A stretch of DNA of 64,000 nt, from contig NC_013746.1 in NCBI RefSeq assembly GCF_000025325.1, forward strand, positions 62,001 through 126,000, in the 5' to 3' direction. The notes beneath the pieces were generated by a model. The model searched no databases. It saw only the letters and a program-made list of their open reading frames with translations, and was not told the DNA's origin. The stretch comes from Haloterrigena turkmenica DSM 5511 (GTDB taxonomy: Archaea; Halobacteriota; Halobacteria; Halobacteriales; Natrialbaceae). The number at the start of each line of letters is the position of its first letter. Position 1 is the first letter of the stretch. The translations under genes and the position numbers were made by a program. Shown in pieces: positions 9,035-17,157 of this stretch.

Positions 9035-9793
9035 TCAAAGTGTGAGTTCTAATTCAAACTCATTGACGATCTCCTTGACTGCACGTGGTAGGTCCTCACG
9101 GAACGTTTCCCCTGTCATCGAGTGTTTTGGGCCAGAAACAGAGAAGGCTCCAATAACGTTTCCAGCAGTGTCTTTAGCTGGGACTCCAACTGCTCGAACG
9201 CCCTGAATATTCTCACAGTCATTAAGTGCAAACCCGTTCTGACGGATTTCCTTTAGTTCGTCCAGAAGCGGTTCAATATTGGTAATCGTCTTCTCTGTCC
9301 GTGCTTCTAGTCCTTGTGCTGTAAGTCTTTCTCGGGCAATGGGTTCGGGTAACTCGGCTAAAATCGCTTTTCCAGTTGCGAGACAATGGAGGGGTGCGTG
9401 TTGTCCCGGTTCTTCATGCTCCCAAGATGGCTGGCTACCAGAGAACTTGTGCACGAATATACATTTTCCATGTTCTTCCGTCACAAATTCTGCACGGTAC
9501 CCTGTTTCCTCGACCAGTTTCTTAGTGTATTCTTCTGCCAGTTCACGAGCTTCTGTTCTGTGTTGTGTATATCTCCCCATTTCAAGGAAGCGAAGCCCAA
9601 GATGGTATATATCCCCTTCTTTTACCACCATCTCTTTCTCTTCAAGGGTTTTCAGATATCCATGGATGGTGCTTGGTGCTAAATCAAAGGCGTCTGCAAG
9701 CTCTGTAACGCGGGCTCCATCAACTCTCTGGATATGTCTGAGTAGGTCTATCGACCGACCGACAGTTTTGAGTGTGCGTTTTTCAGTGCCCAT
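9035..9793 (-). CDS. IclR family transcriptional regulator
   Basis: 252 aa from ATG 9793 (MGTEKRTLKTVGRS), the usual IclR length; the frame extends further upstream but without family similarity. Residues 8-65 form the winged helix (SIDLLRHIQ, VTELADAFDLAPSTIHGYLKTLEE). The C-terminal effector domain shows LHCLATGKAILAELPEP, NGFALNDCENIQGVRAVGVP and GAFSVSGPKHSM. Such proteins sense small carboxylates or aromatic acids and control adjacent catabolic and transport genes. A TTTAAAG-like TATA element lies upstream near 9820. It probably controls the symporters and PLP enzymes of this island. Confidence 0.92.
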   Translation of the reverse strand: MGTEKRTLKTVGRSIDLLRHIQRVDGARVTELADAFDLAPSTIHGYLKTLEEKEMVVKEGDIYHLGLRFLEMGRYTQHRTEARELAEEYTKKLVEETGYRAEFVTEEHGKCIFVHKFSGSQPSWEHEEPGQHAPLHCLATGKAILAELPEPIARERLTAQGLEARTEKTITNIEPLLDELKEIRQNGFALNDCENIQGVRAVGVPAKDTAGNVIGAFSVSGPKHSMTGETFREDLPRAVKEIVNEFELELTL

Positions 9794-9985
9794 AGTCCAT
9801 ACTGTGCTCCATAGGCATTTAAAGTTCTCATTTGCCAAATAGAGGATGTCAAAGTTAGAGGATTGCATTGTGAAGAGCTGCGAAGGCTTTGACCCAGTGA
9901 TCTACTGGTTTCCAGGAGCTATAGTGGGGAACCAGCTGTAGAAGAGCCTGGTTCGGTATTTAAGCAGGCCAAACCAGGCTTCGAC
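9713..9985 (-). repeat. Second copy of the IclR-start repeat
   Basis: Covers the first codons of the intact IclR gene and about 190 bases upstream; partner of 8622-8844. It marks a past duplication of this regulator or of a mobile segment that carried its promoter. Confidence 0.6.
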
Positions 9986-9989
9986 GAGA

Positions 9990-10191
9990 AATCCTCAGCA
10001 GGCACTTCGTTGCGGCGTATGAGGGGTATCAGTTTATCTACGCCCATGTTGGCCAGGACGAGGACTATGCTGTCAAGGATGTCAACGATGCCCTTCTCGA
10101 GGCAGCCCAGCAGTTACACGGGCTTATCGGTGGGGGTGCGGATGCACCCGGCCACCAGCAACTACTTGATGACACTATCCGCAGGTGTTAG
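9990..10191 (+). pseudogene. Unknown gene fragment
   Basis: The plus frame reads HFVAAYEGYQFIYAHVGQDE, then ALLEAAQQLHGLIGGG and HQQLLDDTIRRC before TAG at 10189-10191. Composition looks coding but there is no start codon and I do not recognise the family. The stretch from 10192 to 10484 holds a further open but unrecognised frame and no supportable gene. Confidence 0.35.
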
Positions 10192-10484
10192 ATGGTCGGC
10201 GATTCATACTTGCAGGTCCTCGGTGGCGGGCTCGTGTGGGTCAACTTCAGACATCTTCCGCCCGACACACCGCCGCAAGTGGTCGGACATACACGTCACG
10301 AGCGGGTGACACAGAAGAGGACGCTCATCTGTGAGAATGTTATCCGTAGAGCCGTTGGGTCGCCGGGAGGCGAAGCAGTCGTCGTGGAAATATCCGACTG
10401 GACTACTGTCCTGCGCCGGAAGTCGGACGGAAGTGTGAAAGAAACGTCACCCGTGAGTGAACGTGGCGAGTGAACGACGACGTC

Positions 10485-11213
10485 CTACTCGCCAAGTTCG
10501 AACTCGATACTTTCGACGTCTCCTTTTGAGGATCGATCGGTAATGTAGATAGGTCCGATCGCACCCGTGTGGTCAACGTGAGTCCCGCCACATGGACACA
10601 GGTCGAAAGTGTCGATTTCGACGACCCGGAGTGGGTCAACGCTGTCCGGAATCTGGTCAAATTGTGTGCGCCCCTCCGGTGTTTCGGCTTCGACTTCAGT
10701 CCGTTGGCGTTCGGCTTTCGTGACTTGGAAGTCCGCATCGACGATACGGTTGGATTCCCGTTCAATGGTCGCTACGTCCGTGGCATCGAAGTCCGCGGGT
10801 TCGAAGTCGATGTGGGAGCGGTCGACGTGTACCTGATTGCCGACCGTGGCAGCGTCAAACATGTCTAAGACGACTTTAGAGACGACGTGTTGGGCAGTGT
10901 GCATCCGTCGAAGGCGCTCCCGGCGCTGGGCATCTATCTCGCCGGTGATGCAGGTCCCGGAGTCAGGAACTGTCCCCTCAATGGCCTCAACATAGTGGCG
11001 CACGTCGCCGTGATTCTTGCGCACGTCTCGAATCGTCGCTGAGCCTCCGTCCCACGAGAGCTGGCCGCGGTCAGCCGGCTGGCCACCACCTTCCGGATAA
11101 AAGTACGTCCCGTCCAGTACTAGGTACTCCTGTGTCGCCTCTGTGACTGTCGCCTGGAACGAGGTAACATCGTCTGCATCCGGGAGATATCGGAGTTCGG
11201 TCATACTACTCAA
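10485..11213 (-). CDS. Alanyl-tRNA editing protein AlaX
   Basis: 242 aa, the length of AlaX-M type proteins. It is a free-standing homologue of the AlaRS editing domain and hydrolyses mischarged Ser-tRNA(Ala) (or Gly-tRNA(Ala)) in the cytoplasm. Visible features are the YPEGGGQPADRG motif (39-50) and the zinc ligands H105 and H109 (HTAQH) and C208 and H212 (CGGTH). The start MSSMTEL at 11213 is directly next to a transposase remnant. Beside serine/threonine-type PLP enzymes, it could protect against mischarging when such amino acids accumulate; that link is inference. Confidence 0.9.
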   Translation of the reverse strand: MSSMTELRYLPDADDVTSFQATVTEATQEYLVLDGTYFYPEGGGQPADRGQLSWDGGSATIRDVRKNHGDVRHYVEAIEGTVPDSGTCITGEIDAQRRERLRRMHTAQHVVSKVVLDMFDAATVGNQVHVDRSHIDFEPADFDATDVATIERESNRIVDADFQVTKAERQRTEVEAETPEGRTQFDQIPDSVDPLRVVEIDTFDLCPCGGTHVDHTGAIGPIYITDRSSKGDVESIEFELGE

Positions 11214-11296
11214 TAGGGCTGCTCGGCAAAAAACTCCTTGGTTGTGTCGAAGACATCCTCAACCACAGGGGGGATATTACCCGAAAATATTCCTCG

Positions 11297-11464
11297 CGAG
11301 AGTCGATATCGACTGTGGAGTGTGTCACGGTTGTCGTCGGGGAGGACGTACTCAATCTCGGTGCGTCCATCAACGGTTGCCAGCGACACGTACTCGTCGT
11401 GGAAGGTCGCACACCGCTTGTCGTAGACAACCGTTGGCTTCGAGAGATGTGGCTTGCCCGCGTT
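11297..11464 (-). pseudogene. TnpB (IS200/IS605 OrfB, IS1341-type) fragment
   Basis: The frame reads KPTVVYDKRCATFHDEYVSL then ATVDGRTEIEYVLPDDNRD. This is the N-terminal third of haloarchaeal TnpB proteins as I know them. It joins an ISH8-like fragment on its 5' side and unrelated sequence on its 3' side, so it is a nested piece of IS debris. Confidence 0.6.
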
Positions 11465-12189
11465 GCCCTTCGAGTGGGATACTGTTGCCCAGCCACGTGC
11501 GCAGTTCCTCGACGACCTCCAAGTTCGCACCGTCCTTGACTCGGGAGACAAACCAGCCGTCGTTCGCGTCGATACGGTCGAACAGCCAGAAGTCGTAGGA
11601 TCCGAGGTCAAGCAAGATGAGTGCATCAGCTACCCACTCGCCGGTGGGTAGCTGGCTCCGCTCTTGGGTTTTCGCGTCGGTTGTCCGGAACCGTGTCGGG
11701 AGACCAGTTGAGAGGGACTCGATGAGATGGAGTTTTAGCCCGGCCTGGTCGCCACCGGTTGCTGCGTAGACATCAGCAGCGTCCTGGTACAGCGAGACGA
11801 TGGTCGCGTCGGCGATGAGGACGTCTTGAAAGCGTTCGAGGCGTCCGTTCAAGTCGGCTCGTCCGGTCTCGAGATTCTCGATGGCGTCATCGAGAATCTC
11901 TCGAAGGAGCGCAACGAACGCCGGTTCGAACCAGTCGTAGAACGTTGCGTAGGAGAGTTCGTCACAGTCAGCCATTTCGACGTAGCGTTCGAGAATGCCT
12001 GGATCGAGCGATCTGATCCAGCAGCGAAACCAAAGGAAGTGTGTAGAACAGCGCAACCACGTCGAACTTCCGCTCTCGCTCAACCAGTGACGTTGCGCGA
12101 GCGCGCTCGCGCAACTCATCGGAGAGAAACGCTCTTTGAATCCGGCCAACGATTACTGAATCCGGTGGGCTGTATGGCATAACACCCAC
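11465..12189 (-). mobile_element. Truncated IS4-family (ISH8-like) transposase
   Basis: The start MPYSPPDSVIVGRIQ lies at 12180 in one frame. The rest (RFQDVLIADATIVSLYQDAA, GLKLHLIESLSTGLPTRF, LILLDLGSYDFWLFDRID, DGWFVSRVKDGANL) is in the frame of 11370-12149. These are the DDE blocks D1 and D2 of the ISH8 type. The sequence stops after WLGNSIPLEG, where TnpB sequence begins, so the E block is gone. There is one frameshift near 12030. Confidence 0.7.
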
Positions 12190-12726
12190 CGGGTTTCTGA
12201 CACCAGTAGTTCCAGCGATATCTAATCAACAAACAGCGGTTGGTCATTGCGTTAAACTAGAACGCATAGCCCCGGCATAGACTCACCCTGCAGTCATACA
12301 GGCGGATCGCCACCTAAATGATCTGGCGATCCGTCCGATAGCACTCGAACAACTTACTCTTCTCCAGCACCTCAGCCAACGCGAGAAGATTCAGGTTATC
12401 GGCTCCAATAGGAGCCAACCTTCCCGTCCGTTTCGCGAAGTCAACGGTACCTGTACAATCCGCGACATCCCGATGGGGCGCTTGGGATAGAGCACCGAGT
12501 CGAGGAGCATAGTGAGGTCGTGCATTTCAGGCCACCGATATCAGACGAGACGGACAACCACCAGACGCAAGTTGAGCGGACGGACGATATTGTCAGGGAC
12601 AACCGTCTCCGGCATGTCCGCGATTGAGGCCGCGTTCACGGAGAGCACATGGGGTTCCTCGCACTGTCCCTCCAGCTTGTCAAAGCGATTACCAACTAGA
12701 TATAGTTAACTTTAAGTGCATGCATA
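12190..12726. other. Non-coding or fully decayed stretch
   Basis: About 540 bases between the ISH8-like remnant and the intact symporter. Short open frames exist but none has a recognisable product. The last 30 bases include a TATAGTTAAC element, probably the symporter promoter. Confidence 0.5.
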
Positions 12727-12753
12727 ATGGCTCTCTTCCTGTGTCACAGACAC

Positions 12754-14064
12754 ATGGCTGGTAATAGCATGCGCAGATCGTGGCAGAAGTATCGTTCCGT
12801 TCCCATCATCTATCGGATCGGCGTAGCGTTCATTCTCGGATCGGTTTTAGGACTAATAGTCGGCGAACCGGCGACCCGTCTTGAGCCACTCGGCACTCTT
12901 TTTGTCCGACTTCTCACGATGATTATCATACCCATTGTGTTCTTCACTCTGCTGATGGGGGCACGGCGGCTCTCTCCTTCGAGTCTCGGGAAAATCGGTG
13001 CTCAAACTGTATTTCTATATATTATTACGACCGGTGTAGCAATCGGATTTGGACTATTAGTTGGGAATTTGATAAATCCTGGAACCGGCCTCGAACTGGC
13101 CGATACAAATGTTGAGCCTGAAGAAGCACCCAGTATGCTTGAAGTCTTCCTGAACATCGTCCCGGAGAATCCGGTGGGTTCGATGGCCGAGGGGAGTGTC
13201 CTCCCAACGATCTTTTTCACTATCGTGTTCGGTCTGGCGCTGACATACCTTCTAGACGAATACGATGCCGGGACAACCGTTCACGAGGGCGCTCAGACGG
13301 TGTTCAACATCGCCGAGACCGGTGCGGAGGCGATGTTCAAAATTGTCTGGGGCGTCATGGAGTATGGCGTTATCGGGGTATTCGCATTGATGGCAGCGAC
13401 ATTTGGGCAAGCAGGCGTCAGTGCCATCGTGCCGTACGCAAAACTGATTGGAGCGGTTGCCCTCGCAGTTGGACTCCACATCGGAGTCACGTACCTCTTA
13501 ATTATACAGGTTGGGCTACTCCGGAGATCGCCGATAGACTTCCTGCGAGGAGCTAAGGATGCGATGGTGACTGCCTTGAGTATCCGTTCGAGTAGCGGAA
13601 CGCTTCCAGTTACCATGGAAGACGCTGACAAGAACTTCGGCGTCAACGAGGAAGTTTACAGCTTCTCACTGCCACTCGGGGCGACAATTAACATGGACGG
13701 GACAGCGATGTACCAGGGCATTGCAGCTATTTTTGCTGCCAACATGGTGGGACAGACGCTTACCCTCGGAGAGCAACTGACTGTCCTTGTGACAGCCCTC
13801 CTCGCAAGCGTTGGAACCGCTGGCGTTCCTGGGAGTGGGTTAATCATGCTAACCTTAGTTCTCACCCAACTCGGACTCCCGCTTGAGGTCGTTGGTATGG
13901 TGGCAGGTGTCGATCCGATACTAGATCGGATGCGGACGATGAACAACGTGACTGGTGACCTCGCGGTGACGACCCTCATTGCCGACTGGAACGGCAAGAT
14001 AGACCTCACGGGAACCGTCTGGGAGGTGACAGATAAGGTGAGTTCGGTTACGAGCACCGACTGA
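12754..14064 (+). CDS. Na+/H+:dicarboxylate or acidic amino acid symporter (DAACS family)
   Basis: 436 aa from ATG 12754, chosen to align with the sister gene; the frame opens at 12727. It is a multi-span inner-membrane protein of the GltP/DctA family. The HP1 motif reads RSSSGTLPVTM, the TM7 motif NMDGTAMYQG, and the TM8/C-terminal part VDPILDRMRTMNNVTGDL, which matches the Na+/aspartate-binding region of archaeal glutamate/aspartate transporters. Expected substrates are aspartate, glutamate or C4-dicarboxylates. A TATA-like element (TATAGTTAACTT) lies about 45 nt upstream. It is probably the working uptake system for the island's substrate, and the 6.7-8.0 kb copy is its broken paralogue. 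Confidence 0.9.
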   Translation: MAGNSMRRSWQKYRSVPIIYRIGVAFILGSVLGLIVGEPATRLEPLGTLFVRLLTMIIIPIVFFTLLMGARRLSPSSLGKIGAQTVFLYIITTGVAIGFGLLVGNLINPGTGLELADTNVEPEEAPSMLEVFLNIVPENPVGSMAEGSVLPTIFFTIVFGLALTYLLDEYDAGTTVHEGAQTVFNIAETGAEAMFKIVWGVMEYGVIGVFALMAATFGQAGVSAIVPYAKLIGAVALAVGLHIGVTYLLIIQVGLLRRSPIDFLRGAKDAMVTALSIRSSSGTLPVTMEDADKNFGVNEEVYSFSLPLGATINMDGTAMYQGIAAIFAANMVGQTLTLGEQLTVLVTALLASVGTAGVPGSGLIMLTLVLTQLGLPLEVVGMVAGVDPILDRMRTMNNVTGDLAVTTLIADWNGKIDLTGTVWEVTDKVSSVTSTD

Positions 14065-14111
14065 GTCATCAATTGTTCCGATTTAATGACTCGGATAGTC
14101 GCATAGGGCGG

Positions 14112-14236
14112 TGTTCAGATAAGGATGAAGAGTGAGGCGGAACGATCGTTGAGTGGTCAATGCTCGAAATCGCCCGCCTCAACGGAGGTAGAGACTGCTT
14201 CGAGTTAGATTTTGTGGAGCGAGAGGCGACACCCAT
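14112..14236 (+). mobile_element. IS6-family transposase, 5' scrap
   Basis: GTGTTCAGATAAGG resembles the left end of the relic at 2487. MLEIARLNGGRDCFELDFVE at 14160 is the usual IS6-type N-terminus. After the EREATP motif near 14230 the sequence switches into the nucleotidyltransferase fragment. Confidence 0.6.
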
Positions 14237-14510
14237 CGTCGTTCTCGACGCAGCTCGTCGCCCCAAGCGCCCGGTAATCTGGATCCAGCGACTGGACCTC
14301 CGCGTACCCGAGGTCCATCAGGACGGCCCACAGCTGGCCGTACGCGTCGCCATCCGGGACGACAAGGTCGATATCTTTCGTCGCCCCCTTGAGGTCGCGC
14401 AGCGACATCGCGCCACCACCGATCAAGTAGACTGTGAGCGGTGCAGATAGGCCATCCCCGATCCGCTGGAATTCGTTCTCGATGTACTCGCGGCCGAATG
14501 TTGGTCTCAT
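14205..14510 (-). pseudogene. Nucleotidyltransferase-fold protein (DUF6036-like), C-terminally truncated
   Basis: 101 aa. It contains IGGGAMSLRDLKGATKDIDL (residues 30-49), the GG...D-x-D nucleotidyltransferase active site. The C-terminal half is lost: after DDGCRL it runs into the IS6 scrap. It overlaps the upstream partner gene by 4 bases (ATGA), the layout of a two-gene toxin/antitoxin-like unit. Truncated, so probably inactive. Confidence 0.65.
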
Positions 14511-15001
14511 TGTGGTAGTGGCAGCTCGTAGTCAGCCGCCAGCTCCTGGAACTCGTTCCATGCCGGGAGACGGTCGTCGTCGACATCGCCGTGCGTCTCG
14601 AGGTAGCGGAGCGAGGCGTCGATTTCGGCTTCGAGGCCATACTTCGCCGCCTGCTCTCGGAGGTCCGTCTCGTCGACGTCGACGTGACTGAGCAGGAGGA
14701 GACAGTACGAGCGGTGGCGGCTGCCGTCGTCGATGAGCAGCGTGTGACAGCAGAGCTCTGCCGGCGAGACTGCGTCGAGGTCCTCGGAGTAAACGTAGTA
14801 GCGGTGGCCGGTGAGCAGGAACTGGAGGTCGAAGGCTGCGAATCGAGCGAGGCTGGTTTCGTGGAACGCCTCCGCATCGATTTCCGTCTCGGTCTGGGCG
14901 AGGAATTCGTCGTAGTCCTCCCAGAGAATCGTCCCCTTCGGGGCGACGGCTTCGAGGCGTAGGAGATATGTAGGTACTGTGAGTCGCGTATTTTCGACCA
15001 C
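14507..15001 (-). CDS. Partner protein of the nucleotidyltransferase, probably N-terminally truncated
   Basis: 164 aa, translationally coupled to the nucleotidyltransferase. I recognise the frame (MVENTRLTVPTYLLRLEAVA then GTILWEDYDEFLAQTETEID) as the later part of a haloarchaeal plasmid protein that accompanies DUF6036-like genes. Homologues as I remember them have an additional N-terminal part, absent here because the upstream 270 bases (15002-15267) show no matching frame. A role in a toxin/antitoxin or abortive-infection pair is inferred from layout only. Confidence 0.5.
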   Translation of the reverse strand: MVENTRLTVPTYLLRLEAVAPKGTILWEDYDEFLAQTETEIDAEAFHETSLARFAAFDLQFLLTGHRYYVYSEDLDAVSPAELCCHTLLIDDGSRHRSYCLLLLSHVDVDETDLREQAAKYGLEAEIDASLRYLETHGDVDDDRLPAWNEFQELAADYELPLPQ

Positions 15002-15267
15002 GGTCCTCTCTGTGTCCGCGATTGTGACGATATTGAGTCAGTGAGCGAGCGGCCCTCAACGAGAGAGCACACTGCGGAAACGCCGTGGACAGATGGTGGC
15101 CATGGGATCTCCTCCGAATCGGTCCGCGGAGTCGACTGTCGACAGACTGATCGAGCGGTATACGAGTTAGTAGCGGTACGTTGCTTACAACCGCGTGCTG
15201 TGTGCAGTGTGTTAAGTTAGGTTGATAGCTGAGAGCTCATGCCCGGTCTGCTTGGTCGGGGACATGG

Positions 15268-16119
15268 TCACTCGTGGACGTCAACTGTCTCGTCCCCAAT
15301 GCTCTCCTGGGAGGTCTCTCCAGGGATCTCGGTTCCTTCCATGATCTTGACTCGGCGTTCCTTGCTGGTCACGCCGCTCCGGCCACTCTTGGTCTTGTCA
15401 ACCTTGATCCGGTCCTTCGTAAGGTCCTTCATGGCGCCGATCGTTCGGGAGACGAGTTTCTTCGCGTAGGCATCGTCAACGGCACCACGACCGAGTTCAC
15501 GGCGGATCCAGTGCTTCATCTCACTGGCGTCGATGTACGCTCGGACACCCTTGCAGCCGTTCTTCCACGGGTTGTCAACTTCGCTATCACGTGCCTGCCA
15601 GAGTCTCGCTGCGAGGTAGTCTCCTTTCGTCTTGGCCGTCCGATCGAGCATCTCGTCGTCCATCTGAGCCAGCTGCTGGATCGGGAGGAGATCAGCGTGT
15701 GCCAGGTTCGTCGATCCCCCTCGAGCAAGCGGGTCCTCGCTTTCGGGTAGGCGGTAGTACTCGCCACTGTCCTTCTGAATCTTCTCGAGTCGGCCTTCCT
15801 TGATTGGGAGGTCGAACTCGATGACAATCTCCGCGGGCAGATGCGCGCCCTTCTCGAGTTCGCGGGCCATCAATTCGTTCAGCCGATTGTCGTTAAGATC
15901 GGTCGCAGCATCGAAACGGGCGTGCTTCCGATCTTGTTCATCGGCGACCTCGTCCAGTTGCTCCTCGAGCTTGGAGATCCGGTTGTCCTTCTGCTTGATG
16001 ACGTCCTGTTGCTCCTCGACAATCGCCTCGAGTTCGTCGACGCGCTCGCGTAGCTGCTGTAGTTCGGCGGCAAGTTGTTCGTTCGTCGGTGCGGTTGTCG
16101 TGTCCGGGTGGATTGACAT
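15268..16119 (-). CDS. Coiled-coil haloarchaeal plasmid protein, function unknown
   Basis: 283 aa. Residues about 15-75 are a heptad-rich coiled coil (LAAELQQLRERVDELEAIVE and following). A compact, probably DNA-binding globular domain follows, and the end is basic (KDRIKVDKTKSGRSG, KERRVKIMEGTE). Such proteins recur on haloarchaeal plasmids, but I know of no assigned role. It stands alone, preceded by a 13-bp inverted repeat (16169-16238) that may be its operator. Confidence 0.7.
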   Translation of the reverse strand: MSIHPDTTTAPTNEQLAAELQQLRERVDELEAIVEEQQDVIKQKDNRISKLEEQLDEVADEQDRKHARFDAATDLNDNRLNELMARELEKGAHLPAEIVIEFDLPIKEGRLEKIQKDSGEYYRLPESEDPLARGGSTNLAHADLLPIQQLAQMDDEMLDRTAKTKGDYLAARLWQARDSEVDNPWKNGCKGVRAYIDASEMKHWIRRELGRGAVDDAYAKKLVSRTIGAMKDLTKDRIKVDKTKSGRSGVTSKERRVKIMEGTEIPGETSQESIGDETVDVHE

Positions 16120-16168
16120 TCTGTGTTCGAATTCCTGCGATTAGTTTTCTCGCGATGCTTCTACGAAA

Positions 16169-16238
16169 TGCAGACTCGCCTCTCGAGGGGGAGTGGTAAG
16201 CCGCGCAAGACAGAGCCGCAGCTCCTCGAGAGGCGAAC
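16169..16238. repeat. 13-bp inverted repeat upstream of the coiled-coil gene
   Basis: TCGCCTCTCGAGG at 16169-16181 and its exact complement CCTCGAGAGGCGA at 16226-16238, with 44 bases between. It lies 50-120 bases before the start of the gene at 16119. It could be an operator for autoregulation or an RNA hairpin. Confidence 0.5.
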
Positions 16239-16495
16239 CTTTATGACGATCTAGGTCGCAGAATTGAGTAGCCAACTTAGGGGGTGCGGTTCCCCCTTCT
16301 CCTGCGACCCACACCGATAAGCTGTGGATGTGTTCTTCCTATCGTGTTGCCTAACCGGTAGACGTGGATGGTACTTAAAACCGGCCGTCACGTCAGACGA
16401 ATCTCCCATCGTGATCCACCCGCTACAGACCGCTGCTGAGTTCCACCATGTGGATCGTAGCTGCCCGTAGCGGAGATTTCCTTGGGACACTCGTC

Positions 16496-16910
16496 TCAGC
16501 GCGTCGCCACTCCCACGCAGTCGTCTCGAGTTTGCACCCAAAGCGGTTGGCTCGAAGGACCGGCGACGCCGCCGCCGGCGGCCTTGAACTGACTCGCGGG
16601 ACACGTAACCGTCGTCGTGTACTCCGATTCGTCCGGCTGGGCCATCTCTCGGAGTGAGTTCGAATCCGAGAGTGGAACGTAGTCGATGCACGACGACGCC
16701 ATGATGGTGAGTTCGTCCTCGCTGTCACGAAGCGTGAGCGTCTGGGTCTCGGGGTTGTCGATTCCGACGAGTCCGCGGTCGAACGTGTCGTGCTCGATGG
16801 TGATCGTGACCGCCTCGTGGTTGGTCTCGTACTCGACCGGGATGGAGATGCCGCCCGCGAGGACGTGTGCCCCATCGACGATCTAGGCCTCGATAGCGTC
16901 GGCTTCGAAG
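16496..16910 (-). pseudogene. Unknown decayed gene
   Basis: The minus frame reads AFHELFEADAIEA, a TAG, then VLAGGISIPVEYETNHEAVT, FDRGLVGIDNPETQTLTLRD and SCIDYVPLSDSNSLREMAQP to a stop at 16496. Codon use looks real and a stop interrupts it. I do not recognise the family. Confidence 0.45.
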
Positions 16911-17157
16911 AGCTCATGGAATGCTCAAGGCGTAAGCCGGACAAAGACTTTCTCACGGTCATCCTTATTCGCCCGCTCTGGTGCAGCGAGGCTCTGATGA
17001 ATCGCCAGAGCCGAGTTAGGCTTTGGCTGGGAGTCGGTCGTCAATCGCCTCGACAATGAGGTCCAAATCGAGGTCACTGCCGTGAGCCCGGCACTGTCTA
17101 GTGCGCTCGCAAACGTCGACTGCTTAGCTTATCTCCTCTGAGCACCTCTCTACAGGG

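Noticed and set aside
14532-15072. Arg-rich minus-strand ORFs of 175 and 297 aa
   Set aside because: Other-frame shadows of the 14507-15001 gene.
16254-16310. Possible tRNA fragment (GGTCGCA...TGCGACC with GGGGG-7-CCCCC hairpin)
   Set aside because: Too short at 57 bases, the T-loop does not match, and there is no anticodon arm. Probably a chance or terminator-like structure.
16423-16962. 179-aa minus-strand ORF
   Set aside because: Rich in Arg/Ser/Thr in the manner of a wrong-frame translation; the neighbouring frame has protein-like text with one stop.
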